Shown piece by piece: positions 26,469-34,005 of a DNA stretch of 64,000 nt. The notes beneath the pieces are model-generated. The model made no database searches. It saw only the letters and a list, made by a program, of their open reading frames with translations, and was not told the origin of the DNA. The number at the start of each line of letters is the position of its first letter. The first letter of the stretch is position 1. Location of the stretch: the NCBI RefSeq assembly GCF_049310905.1, contig NZ_JBMEMN010000010.1:7096-71095 (forward strand). Reading direction: 5' to 3'. A program made the position numbers and the translations under genes. The DNA is from Gudongella sp049310905 (GTDB lineage: Bacteria > Bacillota > Clostridia > Tissierellales > Tissierellaceae).

Positions 26469-28079
26469 TTACTTTCTTTTCTTTTTCTTTTCGCTGGCCC
26501 TTTCGATTCTGATCTTTTGACCTTTTATTGTCTTTCCATTAAGACCATTCATTACAACATCAGCATAGTTACCTTCTATTTCCATAAAGGTGAACTTATC
26601 GTAAACATCTATATTTCCAATCAGCTTCTTGCTAAGACCGGTTTCCTGGAATATTGCAGAAAGCAGATGTCTTGGGCTTATGCCCTGCTCTTTTCCTACA
26701 TTTACATGAACTCTTGTTGAGGTTCCTGAAGACTTTTGTTTTTTGTCTTTATCGACCATGTCAAGTTCCTGATGGTTCTCAATCATCTTGTTTTCTTCAA
26801 GATACATCTTTAATAATGCGCTGGCAATATCAAAGGAATTGTATTCTTCCTGAAGAAGTGTATCTATCAATGCTGAATGAGTATTAGGTTCCTCTGAATC
26901 GATTCCTTCTCTTATTTTACCAAGGATTGTATCAGTATATTGCTCCTTGATGTCCTTCAATGTTGGAAGGTCTCTTCTCTCGATTTTTGTCTTGGTATAC
27001 TTCTGTATGTCCTTGAGCTTGTAGATCTCTCTTCCTGAAACAAAGCTAAATGCTGCTCCGTCTCTACCTGCTCTTGCGGTTCTGCCAATTCTGTGTACGT
27101 AGTACTCTTCATCCTGTGGCATATCGTAGTTTATTACCATATCCACATCATCAACGTCCAGTCCTCTGGCGGCAACATCTGTGGCAACCAAAATGTCGAT
27201 GGCTCCTTTTCTGAACTTGCCCATGACATTATCCCTTTGATTCTGTTTAAGGTCACCATGAAGCGCATCAACCGAGTAGCCTCTTGCCTGAAGTTCTCCT
27301 GTCAGTTCATCCACTTTCCTCTTTGTATTGCAGAATACCAATAAAAGTTTTGGATTGTGAATATCAATAAGCCTACTTAGAATTTCCGTCTTCATATGTT
27401 GCTTAAGCTCAAAATATGCCTGTTCCACACTTGGAACAGTCATTTCTTTGTGAACAACTTTGATAAACTCAGGGTTATTCTGATATCTTTCTGCAAATTT
27501 CCTGATTACAGGAGGCATAGTTGCAGAAAAGAAAATAGTTTGTCTGTCTGCATGCAGCTTGTTCATTACAAGCTCGATATCATCTCTGAATCCCATGTCG
27601 AACATCTCATCAGCTTCATCAAGTACCATCATGCTTACGTTACCCAATTTCAGTGTCCTTCTGTTAATATGGTCTATAACCCTTCCAGGTGTACCAACCA
27701 CTATTTGGACGCCTTTCTTCAAGGCTTTTATCTGTCTGTCAATAGGCTGTCCGCCGTAAATCGGAAGTATGCTGATACCTCTCTTGAACTTAGCCAGCTT
27801 GATAATTTCCTGGGACACCTGTATTGAAAGCTCCCTTGTTGGACATAGTATCAGTGCCTGCACTGAATTGTCGCTTGCGTTGACTTTCTCCAATATGGGA
27901 ATGCCAAAGGCAGCTGTTTTACCTGTTCCGGTCTGTGCCTGCCCGATTATGTCCTTGCCGTCCATCAATATGGGAATGGCCTGTGACTGTATTGGCGACG
28001 CTTCCTCGAAACCCATGATCGCTACAGCCTTTTTAATTTCCTCTGACAATTGCATTTCTTCAAATCTTAGTTTTTCCAT
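26469..28079 (-). CDS. DEAD-box RNA helicase with DbpA-type RNA-binding tail
   Basis: 536 residues. The Q motif (FEEASPIQSQAIP), Walker A AQTGTGKT (~48-55), PTRELS, GTPGRV, DEAD (~154), SAT and HRIGRTARAG motifs form the two RecA domains (to ~370). The C-terminal ~75 residues (RVHVNVGKEQGISPRHLLSAI) are a DbpA/RRM-like RNA-binding domain ending in a Lys/Arg-rich tail. This layout matches CshA/DbpA helicases used in ribosome assembly and cold adaptation. The SD (AAGGAGG) is rather far, 12 bases, from the ATG. A good promoter lies upstream. Confidence 0.94.
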   Translation of the reverse strand: MEKLRFEEMQLSEEIKKAVAIMGFEEASPIQSQAIPILMDGKDIIGQAQTGTGKTAAFGIPILEKVNASDNSVQALILCPTRELSIQVSQEIIKLAKFKRGISILPIYGGQPIDRQIKALKKGVQIVVGTPGRVIDHINRRTLKLGNVSMMVLDEADEMFDMGFRDDIELVMNKLHADRQTIFFSATMPPVIRKFAERYQNNPEFIKVVHKEMTVPSVEQAYFELKQHMKTEILSRLIDIHNPKLLLVFCNTKRKVDELTGELQARGYSVDALHGDLKQNQRDNVMGKFRKGAIDILVATDVAARGLDVDDVDMVINYDMPQDEEYYVHRIGRTARAGRDGAAFSFVSGREIYKLKDIQKYTKTKIERRDLPTLKDIKEQYTDTILGKIREGIDSEEPNTHSALIDTLLQEEYNSFDIASALLKMYLEENKMIENHQELDMVDKDKKQKSSGTSTRVHVNVGKEQGISPRHLLSAIFQETGLSKKLIGNIDVYDKFTFMEIEGNYADVVMNGLNGKTIKGQKIRIERASEKKKKRK

Positions 28080-28114
28080 TAAAATAAATTTCCTCCTTGT
28101 TGTTAACCTTATTA

Positions 28115-28143
28115 AGTATATATGTTATTGGATATAATTGCAA
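28115..28143 (-). promoter_or_regulatory. Promoter of the DEAD-box helicase gene
   Basis: On the minus strand TTGCAA (28138-28143), 17 bases, TATACT (28115-28120), about 35 bases before the ATG. Confidence 0.75.
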
Positions 28144-28173
28144 CTTTATTTTTTAAGTTTTTTTAATAATTGA

Positions 28174-28210
28174 AAAGAATAGATACATCTTATTGACGTA
28201 TCTATTCTTT
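28174..28210 (-). terminator. Terminator downstream of the broken arginase copy
   Basis: AAAGAATAGATAC and GTATCTATTCTTT form a perfect 13-bp stem with an 11-base loop. On the minus strand it ends in TTCTTTTC. Confidence 0.75.
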
Positions 28211-28230
28211 CCATTAATAATATTTTTAAA

Positions 28231-28333
28231 TTAGCCATTCTCCCATCAGTGAGCCAATAAGCGTCATGGCTGTCTGAGCAGTCTGGTTTTTTATAATCTA
28301 TCAGAAGATTGACCTCAACAAACTCCGCTATTA
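28231..28333 (-). pseudogene. Relic duplicate of the arginase 3' end
   Basis: Bases 28235-28329 are about 90% identical to 28694-28787, the last 30-odd codons of the intact arginase gene. The copy has a one-base gain in a T-run (six T where the intact gene has TTCTT), which shifts the frame, plus several substitutions, and the similarity stops abruptly. It sits on the far side of the DUF5661 gene from the intact copy. It is a remnant of a tandem duplication or recombination and does not encode a protein. Confidence 0.88.
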
Positions 28334-28358
28334 TTGTATAACAACTTTCCCAACAGTC

Positions 28359-28631
28359 TTACTTTTGTTCCCAATATGCTTCTGCCTCGGTTTCCATCTT
28401 TTCGAGCCGCTTATAGTAGTCTGGGAATTCGTTTAGGTGCGCCAAGGCTATTTTAGCTGTTAACAATGGATCATCATTCGTTACATCCGTAAGAGGATCT
28501 ATCTTCCCATGTTCAAGCTCAACGTTCATTCCATCACAAAATTCTTGGACATCAAATTTCTTCCAATCTATTCCTAGTTTCTCACCGTATTCGAGGGCTT
28601 CTTCCCTTGTGAATTCTTTTCTTGCCTGCAT
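28359..28631 (-). CDS. DUF5661 family small protein
   Basis: About 90 residues, acidic and helical. Recognisable text is KEFTREEALEYGEKLGI near the N-terminus, then FCDGMNVELEHGK and a C-terminal HLNEFPDYYKRLEKME. These match the uncharacterised DUF5661 family seen in bacteria and phages. The start is ATG 28631 with AAAGGAG and GGAGTTTA upstream; a longer frame to 28697 would overlap the arginase gene and lacks an SD. It is flanked by the intact and broken arginase 3' ends in the same orientation, so it may have arrived with, or been trapped by, that duplication. Function unknown. Confidence 0.78.
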   Translation of the reverse strand: MQARKEFTREEALEYGEKLGIDWKKFDVQEFCDGMNVELEHGKIDPLTDVTNDDPLLTAKIALAHLNEFPDYYKRLEKMETEAEAYWEQK

Positions 28632-28684
28632 TAAACTCCAACTCCTTTCTACAATGATCCAGTCATATAATTTGTACATACAAT

Positions 28685-29596
28685 CTATATCAACCATTCT
28701 CCCATCAGTGAGCCAATAAGAGTCACGGCTGCCTGAGCAGTCTGGTTCTTATAATCTATCAGAGGATTGACCTCAACAAACTCTGCACTTACCATCTTAC
28801 CTGTTTGAGCTACCAGTTCTAGTCCCAGATTACTCTCTCTGAAGGTAAGTCCACCAGGCACTCTTGTTCCCGTCCCCTGAACATATGCTGGATCCAGGCT
28901 ATCGACATCAAAGCTTACGTGGAATCCATCTGTACCATCTGTTGCTATTTCAATAGCCTTATTCATTACTTCTGTCATACCCCATTTGTCTATTTCATGC
29001 ATTGTAAATACGGTAATGCCAAGCTCTTTAAGAACTTTCCTTTCGCCTGCATCAAGATCACGGCAACCTACAAATGCTACATTTCTTGGCTCCACCTTAT
29101 TTTCAATTCCACCAATTCCAGTCAGTTTCTTATCACCGATTCCCAAACTCACTGCCATTGGCATACCATGAATATTTCCACTTGGAGAAGTTTCTCCTGT
29201 ATTCATATCCCCATGTGCATCAAACCATATTACTCCTAGTTTTTTCTTGTGTTGTAAAGCACCAGCTATTGTTCCAATTGCAATGCTGTGATCTCCTCCC
29301 ATCACAAGTGGAAACCTCCCAGCAGCCATTTCCTGGTCTACTATTTTACATAACTCCTCGTTTACCCTTGCAACTTCTTCAAGATTCTTTAGATTTGTCC
29401 CAGGTGTTGTGGAAAAAGCATTTCTGTCCGCGACAATGTCTCCCTTATCTTTGACATTGTATCCAATCTTTTCAAGTCGCTCGACAATTCCTGCATACCT
29501 AAGTGCAGCAGGTCCGAGGCTACCTCCTCTTGTTCCGGCTCCTAGATCCATTGCAACTCCAATCAGCGAGAGGTTTTCATTGTTTGCTGGTTTCAT
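28685..29596 (-). CDS. rocF: Arginase
   Basis: About 303 residues, ureohydrolase family, hydrolysing L-arginine to ornithine and urea. The binuclear Mn2+ ligands are in GGDHS (~97-101), DAHGD (~120-124) and SFDVDSLDP (~224-232). The substrate-binding GNIHGMP and the C-terminal EFVEVNPLID are intact. The start chosen is ATG 29596 following AGGAGGAA; the ATG six codons upstream contains that SD. The last ~95 bases are duplicated downstream as a frameshifted relic. No other arginine catabolism genes are adjacent. Confidence 0.92.
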   Translation of the reverse strand: MKPANNENLSLIGVAMDLGAGTRGGSLGPAALRYAGIVERLEKIGYNVKDKGDIVADRNAFSTTPGTNLKNLEEVARVNEELCKIVDQEMAAGRFPLVMGGDHSIAIGTIAGALQHKKKLGVIWFDAHGDMNTGETSPSGNIHGMPMAVSLGIGDKKLTGIGGIENKVEPRNVAFVGCRDLDAGERKVLKELGITVFTMHEIDKWGMTEVMNKAIEIATDGTDGFHVSFDVDSLDPAYVQGTGTRVPGGLTFRESNLGLELVAQTGKMVSAEFVEVNPLIDYKNQTAQAAVTLIGSLMGEWLI

Positions 29597-29774
29597 ATCA
29601 TTATTCCTCCTCATTTTTAATACTACATGGATTGATTAATCCCTGAATGATACCCCATTTATCTTAAACTATTTTCAGGACCTTTGTAAACGATTTCAAG
29701 ATTAATCTTCAAAGTGAAGTCAAATCGGTTTAACAGTCAACAATAATATACCCTTGCCTATGGATCTATAAACC

Positions 29775-29804
29775 TTGAGGAACCCAGGTGATTCATGTTA
29801 TAAT
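29775..29804 (+). promoter_or_regulatory. Promoter of the ABC-F gene
   Basis: TTGAGG (29775-29780), 18 bases, TATAAT (29799-29804), 30 bases before the ATG. The rest of the 29615-29834 gap shows nothing I can assign. Confidence 0.65.
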
Positions 29805-29834
29805 CATCTGAGTATTAATTGAAAGGGGTATATA

Positions 29835-31391
29835 ATGAGTATTTTAACTGTAAAGAATCTCAATCACAGTTTTGGTGGACGTGAGATTCTAAAAGATGTA
29901 AACTTTCGTCTCCTAAAAGGGGAGCACGTTGGTCTTGTTGGAGCAAATGGGGAAGGCAAATCTTCCTTTATGAATATAATCACTGGAAAACTTGAGTCTG
30001 ACGAAGGTCAAATCGAGTGGTCCAAAAGAGTTCGAGTTGGTTATCTCGATCAGCATGCATCGCTCCAAAAGGGCATGACTATCAAGGATGTCCTTAAAAC
30101 CGCATTTCAGTATCTCTTCAATCTTGAAGAGGAAATGCAAAGCCTATATGTGAGTATGGGTGATGTTGACGAAAAACAGCTTGCTGAAATGCTTGAGGAT
30201 GTTGGAACAATTCAGGATATACTGGATCACAATGACTTCTATATTATAGATTCAAAAATTGATGAGATTTCAAGAGGACTTGGGCTATCTGATATAGGGC
30301 TTGAAAAGGAAGTCGATCAACTTAGTGGGGGGCAGAGAACCAAGGTTCTTCTTGCAAAGCTTCTTCTTGAAAAGCCAGATATTCTAATGCTGGATGAGCC
30401 AACCAACTATCTTGACGAGGAGCATATCGAATGGCTTAGGAGATACTTGATTGAATATGAAAACGCCTTTCTTCTTATATCACACGACATACCATTCCTA
30501 AACAGTGTAATAAATCTTGTCTATCATATAGAGGACCAGGAATTAAGCCGGTATGTAGGCGACTACGATGATTTCCAAAAAGTATACGAGGCCAAGAAAT
30601 CACAACTTGAATCAGCATATAAAAGGCAGCAGCAGGAAATCGCTGACCTTGAAGACTTTGTCCGAAGAAACAAAGCGAGGGTGGCTACCAGAAACATGGC
30701 AATGTCCAGACAAAAAAAGCTGGATAAAATGGATGTTATTGAACTTTCAAGAGAAAAGCCAAAGCCTCATTTTAATTTCAAGCAAGGCAGGACGGCAGGC
30801 AAAGAGATTTTCAAGACCAGTGATCTGATAATTGGATATGACGAGCCGCTTACAAGATCCCTTGACCTTGTAATGGAAAGAGGACAGAAGATTGCACTTA
30901 CTGGAGCAAATGGGCTGGGTAAAACAACCCTTCTCAAATCAATATTGGGACTAATCCCCTCCTACTCAGGTAATGTGGAGCTTGGACAGAATCTTGAGAT
31001 TGGATACTTTGAACAGGAGTCTTCTGAGAATAACAATAATTCCTGTATTGAGGAAATGTGGACGGAGTATCCTGGTTGGACCCAGTTTGAAATCAGAGCA
31101 GCTCTTGCCCAGTGCGGACTTATGACTAAACACATAGAATCAAAAGTCATGGTCCTAAGTGGTGGAGAACAGGCAAAAGTAAGGTTATGCAAAATTATGA
31201 ACAGGGAAACAAATATTTTGCTTCTTGACGAGCCTACTAATCATCTTGATGTGGAAGCTAAGGAAGAGCTTAAGAGAGCATTAAAGGCATATAAGGGTGG
31301 GATCCTGCTTATTTCCCACGAACCAGAATTTTACAGGGATGTTGCCACTGAGGTATGGAACTGTGAAGGCTGGAGCACAAAAATAGTGTAG
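29835..31391 (+). CDS. ABC-F family ATPase
   Basis: 518 residues with two ABC domains and no membrane helices. Domain 1 has GANGEGKSS (~36-44), LSGGQRTKV (~163) and MLDEPTNYLD (~185). A charged P-site-tRNA-interaction-type linker follows (~245-300, with QLESAYKRQQQEIADLEDFV). Domain 2 has GANGLGKTT, LSGGEQAKV and LLLDEPTNHLD (~460). ABC-F proteins act on ribosomes as translation factors or antibiotic-protection factors; which type cannot be told here. It has its own promoter, an AAGGGG SD and a strong terminator. Confidence 0.92.
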   Translation: MSILTVKNLNHSFGGREILKDVNFRLLKGEHVGLVGANGEGKSSFMNIITGKLESDEGQIEWSKRVRVGYLDQHASLQKGMTIKDVLKTAFQYLFNLEEEMQSLYVSMGDVDEKQLAEMLEDVGTIQDILDHNDFYIIDSKIDEISRGLGLSDIGLEKEVDQLSGGQRTKVLLAKLLLEKPDILMLDEPTNYLDEEHIEWLRRYLIEYENAFLLISHDIPFLNSVINLVYHIEDQELSRYVGDYDDFQKVYEAKKSQLESAYKRQQQEIADLEDFVRRNKARVATRNMAMSRQKKLDKMDVIELSREKPKPHFNFKQGRTAGKEIFKTSDLIIGYDEPLTRSLDLVMERGQKIALTGANGLGKTTLLKSILGLIPSYSGNVELGQNLEIGYFEQESSENNNNSCIEEMWTEYPGWTQFEIRAALAQCGLMTKHIESKVMVLSGGEQAKVRLCKIMNRETNILLLDEPTNHLDVEAKEELKRALKAYKGGILLISHEPEFYRDVATEVWNCEGWSTKIV

Positions 31392-31411
31392 TCGGAGATT
31401 AATCTCCGACT
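31390..31411. terminator. Bidirectional terminator between the ABC-F and msrB genes
   Basis: AGTCGGAGATT and its exact complement AATCTCCGACT form an 11-base palindromic stem, followed by ATTTTTATT. Confidence 0.85.
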
Positions 31412-31418
31412 ATTTTTA

Positions 31419-31871
31419 TTATTTAAATATTTCCAGGTACTCACCATAGCCCTCCTCCTGGAGCTTATCCTTTGGAATAAACCTAAGTGAAGCTCCATTT
31501 ATGCAATACCTTAAACCTCCCTTATCCTTAGGTCCGTCATTAAAAACATGACCAAGATGTGAATCTCCATGACTGCTTCTCACTTCGGTTCTTGTCATCA
31601 AGAGACTCCTATCCTTCTTTTCCTCAATATGATCCTTTTCAAGTGGTTTTGTAAAACTTGGCCATCCACATCCAGCATCGTATTTATCCTTGGAAGAGAA
31701 AAGAGGTTCTCCTGACACTACATCAACATATATTCCTTCTTCAGAAAACTTATCGTACTCACTTGTATAGGGTCTTTCAGTCGCATTATTTTGAGTAACT
31801 TTGTAGGATATTTCACTAAGTTTTTCCTTAAGTTCTTCTTTTGAAGGTTTATTATACTTTTTTGAATTCAT
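31419..31871 (-). CDS. msrB: Peptide-methionine (R)-S-oxide reductase MsrB
   Basis: 150 residues, repairing methionine-R-sulfoxide in proteins. Family motifs are EEGIYVDVVSGEPLFSS, GCGWPSF (~67-73), DSHLGHVF (~103-110) and RYCINGASLRFIP, with the catalytic cysteine C123. The paired CxxC zinc motifs of zinc-type MsrB are absent, so this is the metal-free form, and C68 is a candidate resolving or structural Cys. AAGGAGGTG precedes the ATG. No msrA is adjacent. Confidence 0.95.
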   Translation of the reverse strand: MNSKKYNKPSKEELKEKLSEISYKVTQNNATERPYTSEYDKFSEEGIYVDVVSGEPLFSSKDKYDAGCGWPSFTKPLEKDHIEEKKDRSLLMTRTEVRSSHGDSHLGHVFNDGPKDKGGLRYCINGASLRFIPKDKLQEEGYGEYLEIFK

Positions 31872-32065
31872 CTGTTTTCACCTCCTTAATCATTTATACC
31901 CCTTATTCTTAATAAAACATATATTTGAATATTCTGTTATTGATGAATTCAATGTGTTCTTTGCAAATGTTTTCATAGCCTATTTTACACATTTTCCGGT
32001 TGTTCAATATCTTAAAACACCCCCAACAGCTCTCCAAATGCACGTTTAGGAGACAAAAAAATATG

Positions 32066-32095
32066 TTGACATATACTAAACTCATAGTATATAAT
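32066..32095 (+). promoter_or_regulatory. Promoter with internal dyad for the first acetyltransferase-like gene
   Basis: TTGACA (32066-32071), 18 bases, TATAAT (32090-32095). The spacer carries the inverted repeat ATATACTA (32071-32078) / TAGTATAT (32085-32092), a candidate repressor site. The remaining part of the 31872-32161 gap holds no gene I can support. Confidence 0.75.
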
Positions 32096-32161
32096 TGACT
32101 TACAACTTGTTGTGAAGTTGCAGGTTGTCGGTTGTAGATCTAGGGGAAGGAGGACATATAT

Positions 32162-32899
32162 ATGATGCTAGGAAAAGGAAGTATAATAAAAAATAAACAC
32201 ACTAACATGGAGCTTGAAGAATACAGAATGAAACTATTAGGAAAAGATAGACTAAGAGAGGTCATTGATCTTCAGCAACATGTATATGATAATCTTCCAA
32301 ACAAGGATGTTCTTTACATGGACTCATACGAGGACATGTTAACAGATATGAATGATGGAGCCAGGGTAATTGGAGTTCTAAACAGTAGAGACAGGATAAT
32401 TGCTTACAGATATATCGGTTTTCCTGGAAGAGACGAAAGAAATATGGGCTATGACATCGGATTGGATCCGGATGCGCTGGATAAGGTTGTGCACCTTGAG
32501 ACAACGGTTGTAGATCCAAAGTACAGAGGCAACGATCTTCAAAGCCTTACGCTTGTAGCAGCAAAAAAAATGGTTAAACAGAAAGGCTATCAACATTTTA
32601 TTTGTACAGTCTCACCTCATAACTTTTTCAGTTTATACAACATTATGAAAAACGGACTTAAAATAAAGGCTCTGAAGAGAAAATACGGTTCAACTGAAGA
32701 TGGAGATGACGGTCTTTGGAGATTTATTCTTCACAGCGACATGGAAAAACAAATCCTGAATCCAGTTGATTTGGTAATATCAAAATGGGCAAATCTTGAG
32801 ATGCAAAAAGATTTAATCGAGCGAGGATATATTGGCTATGAAATACACAGAGACAGCCAACAACTTAATTACGTGAAATTTGAGGAAGCCAAAATTTAA
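32162..32899 (+). CDS. GNAT-fold acetyltransferase-like protein (paralog 1)
   Basis: 245 residues. The central part (~85-150) looks like a GNAT fold: MIAYRY-type strand, then LETTVVDPKYRGNDLQSLTL (~117-136), where the V-D-x-x-Y-R-G-N-x-L-Q stretch corresponds to the acetyl-CoA pyrophosphate loop. A conserved aromatic segment (VSPHNFFSLYNIM) follows. It is clearly paralogous to the next gene. No substrate can be inferred. AAGGAGG lies eight bases before the ATG. It is followed by its own terminator, so the pair are separate transcription units or attenuated. Confidence 0.7.
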   Translation: MMLGKGSIIKNKHTNMELEEYRMKLLGKDRLREVIDLQQHVYDNLPNKDVLYMDSYEDMLTDMNDGARVIGVLNSRDRIIAYRYIGFPGRDERNMGYDIGLDPDALDKVVHLETTVVDPKYRGNDLQSLTLVAAKKMVKQKGYQHFICTVSPHNFFSLYNIMKNGLKIKALKRKYGSTEDGDDGLWRFILHSDMEKQILNPVDLVISKWANLEMQKDLIERGYIGYEIHRDSQQLNYVKFEEAKI

Positions 32900-32937
32900 A
32901 GCTCGACTACGGATAGTCCCGTAGTGAGCTTTTTTTA
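32898..32937 (+). terminator. Strong terminator between the two paralogs
   Basis: AAGCTC-ACTACGG pairs with CCGTAGT-GAGCTT with one bulge, followed by seven T. Confidence 0.9.
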
Positions 32938-32960
32938 ATACTGATGATCGGGGTGATTAA

Positions 32961-33707
32961 ATGATAATAAGTCAAGGACAACTAGTACGCGAAAGACACG
33001 GGTCACAGGACATGGAGAACTATACGGCGAAGCTTGTATCCTATGAAGCTCTCCACCATATGGTAGACCTTATTCAAAGGGTTTATGATGCTCTGCCAAA
33101 TAAGGAAGTTCTTTTTGTAGATTCCTATGAGGATATGAAGCAGGATATTGATGAGGGAGCAAAGATAATTGGAGTATATGGTGAAGAAAATCAGATGATA
33201 GCATACCGTTATGTTAGTTTTCCAGGTCTTCAGGATAGAAATCTGGGTTATGATGTAGGAGTCCCGAAAGACGAGCTGGATAAGGTCTGTCAATTGGAGA
33301 CTACTGTTGTGGATCCTCCTTACAGAGGTAATAATCTTCAATACATGACATTATCCATGATGAAGCCAATAGTTGCTACTGAAGGCTACAAACACATGGT
33401 ATGTACTATATCGCCATACAATTATTTCAGTGTAAACAATATTATGAGACATGGTTTGAAAATAAAGGATTTGAAGAAAAAGTACGGCACTCTTCCAGAT
33501 AACAGTGATGGAATCTGGCGATATATTTTACATGGTAGAATAGATCAAAAAATAAATACTCCTATAGAAAAAATGGTCAATGTCCCAATGACCATGATTG
33601 AAAAACAAAAGGAACTCTTGGAAACGGGTTTTATCGGCCATGAGTTACACAGAGATCAGTCATTGGATTATGTTCAATACTCCTCCTTACTAGAAAACTC
33701 CAGGTAA
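32961..33707 (+). CDS. GNAT-fold acetyltransferase-like protein (paralog 2)
   Basis: 248 residues, roughly half identical to the preceding protein along its whole length. Shared blocks are LPNKxVLxxDSYEDM, the GYDxG segment, LETTVVDPxYRGNxLQ, TxSPxNxFSxxNIMxxGLKIK and a C-terminal ERGYIGYEIHRD / ETGFIGHELHRD. The arrangement suggests a tandem duplication followed by divergence. GGGGTGAT lies before the ATG. Function unknown; candidates are small-molecule or aminoacyl acetyltransferases. Confidence 0.7.
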   Translation: MIISQGQLVRERHGSQDMENYTAKLVSYEALHHMVDLIQRVYDALPNKEVLFVDSYEDMKQDIDEGAKIIGVYGEENQMIAYRYVSFPGLQDRNLGYDVGVPKDELDKVCQLETTVVDPPYRGNNLQYMTLSMMKPIVATEGYKHMVCTISPYNYFSVNNIMRHGLKIKDLKKKYGTLPDNSDGIWRYILHGRIDQKINTPIEKMVNVPMTMIEKQKELLETGFIGHELHRDQSLDYVQYSSLLENSR

Positions 33708-33724
33708 TTTACCTGGAGTTTTCT
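33692..33724 (+). terminator. Terminator after paralog 2
   Basis: AGAAAACTCCAGGT and ACCTGGAGTTTTCT form a 14-bp perfect stem that includes the gene's stop codon. Confidence 0.85.
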
Positions 33725-33739
33725 CTATTGGCATGCTAT

Positions 33740-33904
33740 TTATCGAGTCATTTTTTTCCCGAATATCAATGATAGTACAAAAAGTACAAGGAAAACAAAG
33801 AATAGTATTTTTGCAATCTCAGTAGCCGCTCCTGCTATACCACCAAATCCTAATACCGCGGCAATTAGTGCTACAACAATAAATATAATTGACCATCTTA
33901 ACAT
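33740..33904 (-). CDS. DUF1328 (YtjA-like) small membrane protein
   Basis: 54 residues, two hydrophobic helices with a glycine-rich link. It starts MLRWSIIFIVVALIAA, then GFGGIAGAATEIAKIL and a C-terminal FVLSLIFGKKMTR. This is the DUF1328/YtjA family of stress-associated small membrane proteins. GGGAGG lies upstream of the ATG. A possible general-stress-type promoter precedes it. The gene sits between converging blocks and is easily missed because of its size. Confidence 0.9.
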   Translation of the reverse strand: MLRWSIIFIVVALIAAVLGFGGIAGAATEIAKILFFVFLVLFVLSLIFGKKMTR

Positions 33905-33952
33905 TAATTATCCCTCCCAATTGTTTGCATTCCCTGGAGTGTTACTATTTAT

Positions 33953-33978
33953 ATTCCCATATTGTGACATTTTGAAAC
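33953..33978 (-). promoter_or_regulatory. SigB-like promoter candidate before the DUF1328 gene
   Basis: On the minus strand GTTTCA (33973-33978), 14 bases, GGGAAT (33953-33958). This resembles the GTTTAA-N13/15-GGGTAT consensus of general-stress sigma-B. No good sigma-A -35/-10 pair is seen here. Confidence 0.35.
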
Positions 33979-34005
33979 AAAAGAGGAGCCAGGACAATGT
34001 CCTGG
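33978..34005 (-). terminator. Terminator of the moa/moe operon
   Basis: CCAGGAC, ATT, GTCCTGG immediately after the stop, then CTCCTCTTTTGTTTC on the minus strand. Confidence 0.8.

Noticed and set aside
32096..32161. T-box or other riboswitch in the leader of the first GNAT-like gene
   Set aside because: The GTTGT-rich leader is only ~60 bases and lacks a TGGNACC box or a conserved aptamer.
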